Origin: Lachnospiraceae bacterium UBA3785
GTDB taxonomy: Bacteria; Bacillota; Clostridia; Lachnospirales; Lachnospiraceae
DNA: 13,135 nucleotides
Reading direction: 5' to 3'
NCBI GenBank assembly: GCA_002369495.1
Contig: DFFD01000062.1
Span: 1-13,135 of the forward strand
The position numbers and the translations under genes were made by a program. Each line of letters begins with the position of its first letter. Within the stretch, counting starts at the first letter, position 1. Shown here piece after piece: positions 7,055-13,135 of this stretch. The notes beneath the pieces are model-generated. The model did no database searches and was not told the DNA's origin. It saw only the letters and a list, made by a program, of their open reading frames with translations.

Positions 7055-8080
7055 ATGGCGATGAGACGGGTCACCATGCAGGAAATCGCGGATGCCTGCG
7101 GTTTATCCAGGAATACGGTTTCCAAGGTTTTCAACGAGAGGGGCTCAGTCCCGGAGGCCACCAGGAATCTGGTGCTGGCGAAGGCGAAGGAGCTCGGCTA
7201 TTTTTCTTCCCCTGTGGAAGCCGAGACCGGGCGGAAGCCCGGCGGCACGATCGCGCTCCTGACGCAGCACAAACTCCTGAGCCACAATTTCGGCGCTTTT
7301 TTTATCACGAGCTTTACCGACCAGATCAGCCGTTCCGGCTATACCCTGAAAATATTTGAAATATCCCCCGATGAGATCGCCGCAAAAAAGCTGCCCCCGC
7401 ACTTCGACCCGGAGCACACGGCCGGCATTCTCGGAATCGAGCTGTTCGACAGAGCCTATCTGGACCTCGTCTGCTCGCTGGGCAGGCCGACGGTTTTCGT
7501 GGACGGATACGCCCGCGCGAGCGGCGCTCTCATAAACTGCGACTTTGTCTCCATGGAAAATATCGCCAGCGAAAAGACGCTGGTCAGCCGGATGATCGAA
7601 GGCGGTGCAAAACGGATCGGGTTCGTCGGGGACATCGAGCACTGCAACAGCTTCTATGAGCGCTGGGTCGGTTTCTGCTCGGCGCTCGATGAGGCAGGCC
7701 TTGCAGTCGACCGGGATCTCTGCATTCTGGAAAAGGACAGCGATCTCTACGGGGACACCGACTGGATCCTCCGGCACCTTGCAGCCATGCCCCGCATTCC
7801 GGACGCCTTCGCCTGCGCCAACGATTACCTGGCCATCCACCTGATGAGCGCGCTGAAAAAGATGGGGCTTTCCATCCCCAAAGACGTGATGGTCGCGGGC
7901 TTCGACGGGTCTATGGAGGCGGCCGTCGTTGACCCCTCCCTCACGACCGCCGTGATCGCCTGCACCGACATCGGCCGCCTCGCCGCCTTCCTTCTCGATG
8001 AGCGGATCCGCCTGCCGGAGTTTCCCTACCACTGGACCTACGTGAAGAGCGAACCCCTCTGGGGCCACAGCACCCTCTAA
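7055..8080 (+). CDS. LacI-family transcriptional regulator
   Basis: This 341-residue protein has the usual family length. The N-terminal helix-turn-helix is at about residues 6-27 (VTMQEIADACGLSRNTVSKV), followed by the hinge region ending AKELGY at 44-49. Residues 65-335 form the periplasmic-binding-protein-like sensor core: TIALLT (65-70), AGILGIELFD (123-132), PTVFVDGY (145-152), KRIGFVGD (186-193), PDAFACANDYLAIHLMSAL (249-267) and DVMVAGFDGS (277-286), the last two being well-conserved family segments. The specific sugar cannot be read from the sequence. It is divergent from the array-lipoprotein/GH32 unit and convergent with the GH3-mutase unit. It is probably a repressor of the divergent unit, relieved by a sugar, and probably autoregulated through the palindrome at its -35. 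ATG 7055 is preferred over 7061 because of the SD spacing. The gene ends 1 nt before a long hairpin terminator. Confidence 0.93.
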   Translation: MAMRRVTMQEIADACGLSRNTVSKVFNERGSVPEATRNLVLAKAKELGYFSSPVEAETGRKPGGTIALLTQHKLLSHNFGAFFITSFTDQISRSGYTLKIFEISPDEIAAKKLPPHFDPEHTAGILGIELFDRAYLDLVCSLGRPTVFVDGYARASGALINCDFVSMENIASEKTLVSRMIEGGAKRIGFVGDIEHCNSFYERWVGFCSALDEAGLAVDRDLCILEKDSDLYGDTDWILRHLAAMPRIPDAFACANDYLAIHLMSALKKMGLSIPKDVMVAGFDGSMEAAVVDPSLTTAVIACTDIGRLAAFLLDERIRLPEFPYHWTYVKSEPLWGHSTL

Positions 8081-8081
8081 A

Positions 8082-8156
8082 CTGCGGGGACGGTTCTAGG
8101 CACAAAAAAACGATTCTCTTTTTGAGAATCGTTTTTTTGTACAAGAACCGTCCCTG
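8082..8156. terminator. Long bidirectional hairpin terminator, repeat copy 1
   Basis: The outer arms GGGACGGTTCT (8087-8097) and AGAACCGTCCC (8144-8154) pair perfectly over 11 bp. After a 4/3 nt internal loop, inner arms 8102-8118 and 8124-8140 pair perfectly over 17 bp around a T5 loop. The inner stem has seven A on its left side and seven T on its right, so either strand reads as GATTCTC stem plus U-tract. It lies between the converging LacI-family and mutase genes and can terminate both. GGGGACGGTTCT / AGAACCGTCCC arms resemble REP-like palindromes scattered in Clostridia genomes, which suggests a mobile or dispersed intergenic element. Confidence 0.8.
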
Positions 8157-8170
8157 AGGGTTTATTGAAG

Positions 8171-8244
8171 CTGCGGGGACGGGGTCCAGGCACAAAAAAT
8201 GCTTCTCTTTTGAGAATCGTTTTTTTGTACAAGAACCGTCCCTG
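8171..8244. repeat. Tandem hairpin copy 2 with altered left arm
   Basis: This copy starts 89 bp after copy 1. Its right arm is identical over 33 nt (8212-8244 against 8124-8156), but the left arm differs: GGGGTCC replaces GGTTCT, and AAAAAATGCTTCTC replaces AAAAAAACGATTCTC. The outer stem shrinks to about 7 bp, while the inner stem keeps TTCTC/GAGAA around a T4 loop, so it can still act as a backup terminator. Either the left arm has decayed or it comes from a related subfamily. Confidence 0.72.
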
Positions 8245-8273
8245 TAGGATATGGTGAACCTTCCCTGAAGTCC

Positions 8274-9926
8274 TTACACCCTCACCCTCTCCTCCATCTC
8301 CTCCCGGATCCTGGCCTCACGCTCCGCCGCCTGCCCTTCATTTTCCGCCGTCACGGAAATATAGATCTTAAGCTTCGGCTCCGTGCCCGACGGCCGGACC
8401 ACCACGCTGCCCGACTCCGTCATGAATTTCAGCACGTCGGACGCCGGCAGGCCGTTCAGCCCTTCGGCGTAATCCTCCGTGCGGAGCACGCGCTCCCCGG
8501 CGAGCTCCTTAAGGCCGCCGCGGAAGGATTTCATGATCTCCGCCATCCGGGCCATGCCCGAGGAGCCCGGGAACGCAAAGGTGTGCAGGGTATTCAGGCA
8601 ATAGCCGTACTCGCGGTAAAGCGCCTGCAGCTTCTCAAGAAGGCTCACGCCCCGGGTTTTGTAATACGCGAACATCTCCGCGATCATGAAGGCCGCGTTC
8701 ACCCCGTCCTTATCCCGCACATAGGAACCGGTCAGGTACCCGTAGGACTCCTCGAAGCCGCAGATATAGTCCCGCTCGTCCGCCAGCCGCCCGATCACCT
8801 CTCCGATAAACTTGAAGCCGGTCAGCACGTTGACCGTCCGGACGCCGTAGTGCGCGGCGATCTTCTCCGCAAGGTCCATGGTCACGATCGTCTTGACAAA
8901 GACCGGATGCTCCGGCATCCGCCGATGCTTCGTCCTCTGCGAACAGATGTAATCCAGCAGAAGAAGGCCCGTCTCGTTGCCGGTCAGCAGCCGGTACTCT
9001 CCCGCCTCATCCTTAACGGCTATGCCGCAGCGGTCACAGTCCGGATCGGTCGCCAGCAGGAGGTCCGCCCCCGTGCGCCGGCACCAGGCAAGCCCGAGCT
9101 CCATCGCCTCGCGGATCTCCGGGTTCGGGTACGGACAGGTCGGAAAATGGCCGTCCGGCTCCCTCTGCTCCTCCACCACGGTGATGCCGGAAAATCCCGC
9201 CTCCGAAAGCGCCCGGGTGACCGGTTTTAAGCCGGTGCCGTTTAAAGGCGTGTAGACTATGGCTGTATCCCGGTCGATCGCATCCCCGAAGAGGACACTC
9301 TGCCCTTTGACATGTTCAATAAAATCAGTAAGGATCCCGTCCGGGATCATGGTGATGAGGCCGGCCCGCACGCCCCCCTCAAATGAAAGGCGGTGCACGT
9401 CGCGGAACATATCCAGCCTGTTGATGCAGGTGAGGATCGCGGCAGCCGCCTCCGTCGTGATCTGGCAGCCGTCCGGCCCGTAGACCTTGTAGCCGTTGTA
9501 GCGGCTCGGGTTGTGGGAGGCTGTGATCATGACGCCGGCGGATGCTCCCAGCGCGCGGACGCCGTAGCTGACCGTCGGTACCGGCAGAAGCTCGGGCCAG
9601 AAATGAACCCGGATCCCGTTTGCAGCAAATACGCCTGCCGCCGTCCGGGCAAACTCATCCGACTTAAGGCGGCTGTCGTAACCGATGACCACGGACGCAT
9701 CATTTCCCAGATAATCCGCAAGGCCCTGGGTCGCCCTGGCGACCACATACACGTTCATGCGGTTGGTGCCGGCTCCGAGTATGCCCCGAAGGCCCCCCGT
9801 TCCGAACGCAAGATCCCTGTAAAATGCATCCTCCCTGGCCGCCTCATCCATCTTTTTAAGCTCAGCTATGAGGTCCTCCTCCGCTGCCTCCGCCAGCCAT
9901 CGTTCATACGTCTTCCGGTAATCCAC
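8274..9926 (-). CDS. pgcA: Alpha-phosphoglucomutase / phosphosugar mutase, PgcA type
   Basis: This 550-residue cytoplasmic enzyme of the alpha-D-phosphohexomutase superfamily interconverts glucose 1-phosphate and glucose 6-phosphate through a phosphoserine. All four active-site loops are present: TASHNP at 135-140 with Ser137 as the phosphoserine, the metal loop TDPDCDR at 293-299 with three Asp, the sugar-specificity loop GFEESYGYL at 390-398, and the phosphate loop RPSGTEPK at 511-518. The opening RKTYERW and FGTGGLRG (41-48) match Bacillus PgcA rather than GlmM or ManB; the protein is about 30 residues shorter. The metal loop has Cys where Bacillus has Ala. It begins with GTG, read 37 bp after the GH3 gene, and is probably the second gene of that unit, passing sugar released by GH3 or a phosphorylase into glycolysis or glycogen metabolism. 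Substrate breadth (for example mannose phosphates) cannot be excluded. Confidence 0.93.
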   Translation of the reverse strand: MDYRKTYERWLAEAAEEDLIAELKKMDEAAREDAFYRDLAFGTGGLRGILGAGTNRMNVYVVARATQGLADYLGNDASVVIGYDSRLKSDEFARTAAGVFAANGIRVHFWPELLPVPTVSYGVRALGASAGVMITASHNPSRYNGYKVYGPDGCQITTEAAAAILTCINRLDMFRDVHRLSFEGGVRAGLITMIPDGILTDFIEHVKGQSVLFGDAIDRDTAIVYTPLNGTGLKPVTRALSEAGFSGITVVEEQREPDGHFPTCPYPNPEIREAMELGLAWCRRTGADLLLATDPDCDRCGIAVKDEAGEYRLLTGNETGLLLLDYICSQRTKHRRMPEHPVFVKTIVTMDLAEKIAAHYGVRTVNVLTGFKFIGEVIGRLADERDYICGFEESYGYLTGSYVRDKDGVNAAFMIAEMFAYYKTRGVSLLEKLQALYREYGYCLNTLHTFAFPGSSGMARMAEIMKSFRGGLKELAGERVLRTEDYAEGLNGLPASDVLKFMTESGSVVVRPSGTEPKLKIYISVTAENEGQAAEREARIREEMEERVRV

Positions 9927-9934
9927 CTGAAATT

Positions 9935-9941
9935 CTCCTTT
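9935..9941 (-). promoter_or_regulatory. Ribosome binding site supporting the GTG start of the mutase
   Basis: On the minus strand AAAGGAG sits 8 nt before GTG 9926, immediately ahead of the conserved DYRKTYERW start. The codon is GTG, not ATG. Confidence 0.8.
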
Positions 9942-9963
9942 CCCGCCGGTGCAGAACAGGCCC

Positions 9964-12657
9964 TTACCGAGGCATTCTGCGGATGATCCGCAGGATATAT
10001 CTGGTATTGTTCCTGAGCCGGCTGACGTCGATCTTTCCGTCCTTTACTCCGTCCTCGATGATCTTGGTGAAAGTGTCGTCCTCGGTTCCCGGGGTGAACC
10101 AGCAGTTGCCTGCCTGGACACTGGTGGGGATATCCGCTGTATCGTAGCTGTTCCAGTCCGTCATGACGAAGCCGTCGAAGCCGAATTCCTCACGGAAGAT
10201 GCCCTGGATCATCTCCTCATCCTCAGCCGTAAAGACGCCGTTGAGCGCATTGTATCCTGTCATGATGGACGCGGGCTTACGGACCTCAAGCGCATATTCA
10301 AACGCTTTGAAATAGATCTCGCGCAGGGCTCTCTCCGAGGCAATCGTCTGGTTGCGCTTGCGGGAGGACTCGCTGTTGTTGCAGGCCACATGCTTGACGC
10401 TTCCGTCCACGCCGTTCTCCTCGAGACCTTTGCACATGTTTCCGGCCATCAGGCCCGCCAGCAGCGGGTCTTCGCTGAAGTACTCGGGGTGTCTGCCGCA
10501 GAGAGGATTTCTGTGAATATTCATCGCGGGTGCCAGGATCATGCGGATCTCGTTATCCTTCGCCTCATCGGCGATCACGGCGCCGACCCGGCAAGCGAGC
10601 TCCGTGTTCCAGCTGGCGCAAACCATGTTGCTGCTGGGGAAACCGATATTTCTTCGGTTCACGTTGACGCCGGTGTTGCCGTCCGCCACCGCGTAACAGG
10701 GAAGATCGCGTCCCCTGATCCGGAAAATCTTGCCGGCCTCGCCTTTCTGGTGCATGCCCCAGCCGCTGTTGGCGCATACGGCCAGTCTCGCCATCTCTTC
10801 AACGGTCCAGTCATCCGCTTCCGGCACATCCGGCACATTGCACTCCTCAATGTGGGCCCGGCCGGTTCTGGGTTCCAGATAATGGACTTCCTTGATCCCG
10901 CTGTGCTCTCCTGTCGGGAAGGCTCCGTCCAGCTTGCTCATCCGCTTGAACGCAATGTTCGGAACGCACCTGTTCACGGTCTGCTTCAGCACCCTGAGCG
11001 ACGCAAGCGGGAGACTTCCGATCTTTGCCGTATCCTGTACGGAGCTGCCGGCATGGAAGACATAGTTTCCTGCCTCCATGACCCAGGACGCGGATGCTTC
11101 GTCGTAGGACTCCAGCCTCTTTACCGGAATATCCAGTGTGAGGACCTGCGTCTCACCCGGCGCAAGTTCCTTCGTCTTTGCAAAAGCGATCAGCCGTCTG
11201 GCAGGCTGCTCGAGTTTTCCGTCCGGGATCTCAGCATAGACCTGGACAACTTCCTTACCGGCATACTTTCCGGTGTTGGTCACGGAGGCGGAAACCGTCA
11301 CGGTCTCTGCCGCAGACAGGTCCGCATTCTCCAGCTGAGCTCTGATGGCAAAATCCGTGTAGGAGAGACCAAAGCCGAAGGGATAGGCACATTTTGCGCC
11401 GAAAGTCTCAAAATACCGGTAACCGACGTAAATATCCTCCTCGTAGCAGGTATCCAGCCACACGTCATGGTCGGCATCCAGCGCGTCCTCCGCCGTCGGG
11501 GGCTGGTAAAAATTCCGGGAAGCCGGAATGTCCCAATAATCCAGACTCCATGTATCCGGGAGTTTTCCGGAGGGGTTCACCCTGCCGCACAGGACCTCTG
11601 CCAGCGCCTGTCCTCCCAGCATGCCCGCAAATCCGCACCAGACCACCGCGTCCATCTTATACTGCTCTGTCCAGCGAAGATCCATGGGATAACCGCTGTT
11701 CACAACCGCGATCACCTTGCGGCAGGAGGCACGCAGCCTGGCGATCTCATCCTCTTCCTCGCGGCTCAGATAGAACTCTCCGGGCAGGGCGTTGTTGTCA
11801 AAATTCTCGCCGGAGGCCCTGCTGATGATGACGAGGGCTGTGTCCGCATCCTCCCTGATCCGGATGCCCTGCTGCGCAAGGCCCTTAGAGAGGCGGACCG
11901 AATACCTGGGGTTGATCTTGCCGGCACCGACCGCGCTGTTCCGGAATTCAGATTCGCCGCGGACACGGATTTCATTTTCCGCAAGAGGAAGAGCCCCGTT
12001 GTTTTTGAGGAGCACGATGCCTTCTCTCGCCGCCTGAAGAGCCACCTCTTCATTGGCTGCATATCCTGGATCCGGCGCCTGCTGAGGATCCGTGCCAATG
12101 ACGATATCGCAAGGATCGATCATGATGCCGTCCTCGTCGATGAAACCCTCCGCATGCAGCGTGTACTCCCTACCGTATTCCGTAAAAATGTCTCTGACAA
12201 AGACCCCCAGCACCTGTGCGCCGTTCATGATCCCGATGTGGCGGAAGCAGATCGAGCGGGGCTTCCCCTCATATGTCACGGTGCCCGCATCCTCCCGCAT
12301 CGGCTTGCTGAATCTGACCAGGACACTGCCCCCAAGGGCATGGTCCAGCATATAAAGCATGCCGTCCACCTCGTCAATGTTGTAGGTGGGCGAGAACATG
12401 CCTGTCTGAATCGTTGCCGGGACTGTATGGGGATCCCGGATCGTGACTGCAGGCGTCTTTCCGTTGGCAACATCAATCACAGCTTCAAGGACAGGGCGCA
12501 TGCCCTCAGGCATGAGGTCCCTGATCCGGCTCAGCGTCATGCCGGACAGGCTGCCCAGCGTCTGTGCCTCCAGCAGCTGCCCTGCATATTTTTCCAGGAA
12601 CTCTTTTACCCCCGGACATTCCAGAACTTCTGAAAAAGTATTCTGATCGTTGAACAT
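9964..12657 (-). CDS. GH3 beta-glucosidase-like enzyme with inverted domain order
   Basis: This is an 897-residue protein without a signal peptide. Domains run opposite to the usual GH3 order. A family-specific N-terminal region covers about 1-200. The alpha/beta-sandwich C domain comes next, from VALQAAREGIVLLKNNGALP (205-224) to YPFGFGLSYT (425-434). An Fn3-like domain follows (about 440-545), then the TIM barrel (about 610-895). The barrel holds DGNTG (659-663), GRHPEYFSEDP (721-731), KHVACNN (755-761) and the nucleophile motif VMTDW with Asp834. Glu284 in SGENFD (282-287) is the candidate acid/base, so the active site can be complete. This order is known for rumen beta-glucosidases of Ruminococcus albus and Butyrivibrio. 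Beta-glucosidase is the likeliest activity; xylosidase or another beta-glycosidase is possible. It is probably intracellular, acting on imported oligosaccharides, and co-transcribed with the downstream mutase. ATG 12657 follows AAGGGG at 7 nt. Confidence 0.93.
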   Translation of the reverse strand: MFNDQNTFSEVLECPGVKEFLEKYAGQLLEAQTLGSLSGMTLSRIRDLMPEGMRPVLEAVIDVANGKTPAVTIRDPHTVPATIQTGMFSPTYNIDEVDGMLYMLDHALGGSVLVRFSKPMREDAGTVTYEGKPRSICFRHIGIMNGAQVLGVFVRDIFTEYGREYTLHAEGFIDEDGIMIDPCDIVIGTDPQQAPDPGYAANEEVALQAAREGIVLLKNNGALPLAENEIRVRGESEFRNSAVGAGKINPRYSVRLSKGLAQQGIRIREDADTALVIISRASGENFDNNALPGEFYLSREEEDEIARLRASCRKVIAVVNSGYPMDLRWTEQYKMDAVVWCGFAGMLGGQALAEVLCGRVNPSGKLPDTWSLDYWDIPASRNFYQPPTAEDALDADHDVWLDTCYEEDIYVGYRYFETFGAKCAYPFGFGLSYTDFAIRAQLENADLSAAETVTVSASVTNTGKYAGKEVVQVYAEIPDGKLEQPARRLIAFAKTKELAPGETQVLTLDIPVKRLESYDEASASWVMEAGNYVFHAGSSVQDTAKIGSLPLASLRVLKQTVNRCVPNIAFKRMSKLDGAFPTGEHSGIKEVHYLEPRTGRAHIEECNVPDVPEADDWTVEEMARLAVCANSGWGMHQKGEAGKIFRIRGRDLPCYAVADGNTGVNVNRRNIGFPSSNMVCASWNTELACRVGAVIADEAKDNEIRMILAPAMNIHRNPLCGRHPEYFSEDPLLAGLMAGNMCKGLEENGVDGSVKHVACNNSESSRKRNQTIASERALREIYFKAFEYALEVRKPASIMTGYNALNGVFTAEDEEMIQGIFREEFGFDGFVMTDWNSYDTADIPTSVQAGNCWFTPGTEDDTFTKIIEDGVKDGKIDVSRLRNNTRYILRIIRRMPR

Positions 12658-12695
12658 GGCTTACCCCTTGTGGATGGCTATAGTTTTCCATGTAC

Positions 12696-12704
12696 AGTAT
12701 AGCA
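12696..12704 (-). promoter_or_regulatory. Extended -10 promoter of the GH3-mutase unit
   Basis: Read leftward, TGC-TATACT (12704-12696) gives an extended -10 hexamer with no good -35 at 16-18 bp. Transcription would begin near 12689, about 32 nt before the GH3 ATG. The upstream flank is AT-rich and contains a short palindrome, CAAATATTTG (12725-12734), that could be a regulator site. Confidence 0.6.
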
Positions 12705-12743
12705 GAAAAATGCAGACAAAAATACAAATATTTGCATGTTCAC

Positions 12744-12794
12744 AAAAAGAGCTCCCGGCATTCGATGCAGTTTCGTCGGATGCCGGGAGCTCTT
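12744..12794 (-). terminator. Strong intrinsic terminator for a gene to the right
   Basis: The arms AAGAGCTCCCGGCAT (12747-12761) and ATGCCGGGAGCTCTT (12780-12794) pair perfectly over 15 bp, and the stem extends about four more pairs with one G-T wobble. On the minus strand the stem ends in a five-T tract (12748-12744); the plus strand lacks a T tract. It therefore terminates leftward transcription coming from the toxin side and insulates the GH3 promoter. Confidence 0.85.
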
Positions 12795-13048
12795 ACCGCA
12801 CAATATCACAGACGCTGCACGCCCGCTTATGCAGCAGAAGCTTGTTTTGTGGAATTCATCACCCAGGCCTGCATGACGTCAGCATTTCGTACTCGATACC
12901 GGCGCGGCGCCACTTAATGTATATCAGTTAAGTTTTGTGCGCTTTTAGCCGATTTTTTCTCTCTGTTATACTGTGTCTCTTCCCTTTTCGATCTTCTGTT
13001 GCCAATTTGTTGCCAGAGGACTTTCGATGGTGACCTGCCCATGATCAC
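12795..13048. other. Intergenic stretch, no confident gene
   Basis: Between the terminator and the toxin stop there is no convincing coding region; the right half is richer in A and T than the rest of the window. A minus-strand frame from ATG 13042 to TAA 12914 would encode 42 residues (MGRSPSKVLWQQIGNRRSK and on, basic), starting 7 nt after the toxin stop, but it shows no recognisable domain. An 11 nt tandem repeat of TGTTGCCA (12997-13004, 13008-13015) lies inside it. A weak AT-rich inverted repeat, ACTTAA/TTAAGT, is at 12912-12933. The stretch may be the transcribed trailer of the toxin operon, ending at the terminator. Confidence 0.4.
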
Positions 13049-13135
13049 TCATTTATCATCATAATGCCCACCACATTGAATGACAGTTACCTTGTTGTCA
13101 TCCGCACTGAAAATGATCCTGTTTTTCTTATCAAT
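13049..13135 (-). CDS. yoeB: YoeB/Txe-family toxin, C-terminal 28 residues only
   Basis: The minus strand from the right edge reads 28 codons and then TGA at 13049-13051. The fragment has the shape of the YoeB/Txe C-terminus: DKKNRIIF, then VTVIQC, then GGHYDDK. In E. coli YoeB, the Arg of HRLVY and the final His-Tyr are the ribonuclease residues; here they would be Arg (13118-13120), His (13064-13066) and Tyr (13061-13063). This family encodes ribosome-dependent mRNA interferases paired with a YefM-type antitoxin, usually encoded just upstream and therefore outside the window. The start, length and antitoxin cannot be seen. Base composition is more AT-rich than the glycan genes, consistent with separate acquisition. 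A RelE-type relative is the main alternative. Confidence 0.72.
   Translation of the reverse strand: MDKKNRIIFSADDNKVTVIQCGGHYDDK

Noticed and set aside
9949..12633. An 894-codon plus-strand reading frame opposite the GH3 gene
   Set aside because: It is in exact codon register with GH3, has no recognisable domain or SD, and its protein is low in hydrophobic-core pattern. The GH3 reading carries all family motifs.
12725..12734. CAAATATTTG palindrome upstream of the GH3 promoter as an operator
   Set aside because: It is a short AT-rich palindrome expected by chance in this composition and unlike the palindrome at 6955-6975, so it is only mentioned with the promoter.
12845..12912. Cluster of short palindromes (AAGCTT, GAATTC, TGACGTCA, GGCGCC) as a regulatory or recombination site
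   Set aside because: They are unrelated 6-8 bp palindromes without common spacing or symmetry, best explained by chance.
12912..12933. ACTTAA/TTAAGT inverted repeat as a terminator
   Set aside because: Only 6 AT pairs with a 10 nt loop; too weak, and a far better terminator lies at 12744-12794.

Overview
The window looks like part of a GC-rich Clostridia genome, most likely a gut or rumen Lachnospiraceae-type bacterium. The signs are AGGAG-type ribosome binding sites on every complete gene, Gram-positive-style lipoproteins with short signal peptides and Cys lipoboxes, a one-piece LacI-family regulator, and a GH3 beta-glucosidase with the inverted domain order known from Ruminococcus albus and Butyrivibrio. 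Species cannot be read from the sequence alone.

Layout from left to right. (1) 1-6724, minus strand: a two-gene unit read leftward. It starts with a giant 1945-residue lipoprotein (887-6724) made almost entirely of twelve tandem carbohydrate-binding-like beta-sandwich modules and no recognisable catalytic domain. After 58 bp comes a GH32-like beta-propeller lipoprotein (1-828) that runs off the left edge. (2) 6725-7054: a divergent control region with a consensus sigma-A promoter for the giant gene, an extended -10 promoter for the regulator, a perfect 9+9 bp palindrome overlapping the regulator's -35 element, and a degenerate copy of it just downstream of the giant gene's predicted start of transcription. 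(3) 7055-8080, plus strand: a LacI-family repressor. (4) 8082-8244: two tandem copies of a long hairpin with A and T tracts in its arms, which can act as a bidirectional terminator between converging genes. (5) 8274-12657, minus strand: a GH3 glycosidase followed after 37 bp by a phosphoglucomutase (PgcA type, GTG start). (6) 12658-13135: a GH3 promoter, a strong minus-strand terminator, a stretch of poorly explained AT-richer sequence, and the last 28 codons of a YoeB/Txe-type toxin.

Taken together, 1-12657 reads as a small glycan-use locus. The array lipoprotein would capture or hold a polysaccharide at the cell surface, and the GH32-like lipoprotein would act on it outside the cell. The GH3 enzyme, which has no signal peptide, would split imported oligosaccharides, and the mutase would interconvert glucose 1- and 6-phosphate. 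The LacI protein would sense a sugar and control at least the divergent unit. No transporter is visible, so the substrate and uptake route are unknown. The most unusual element is the catalytic-domain-free twelve-module binding array. It shows internal evidence of module gain and loss: two module classes, a doubled linker, and a stop codon at the start of what would be a thirteenth module.
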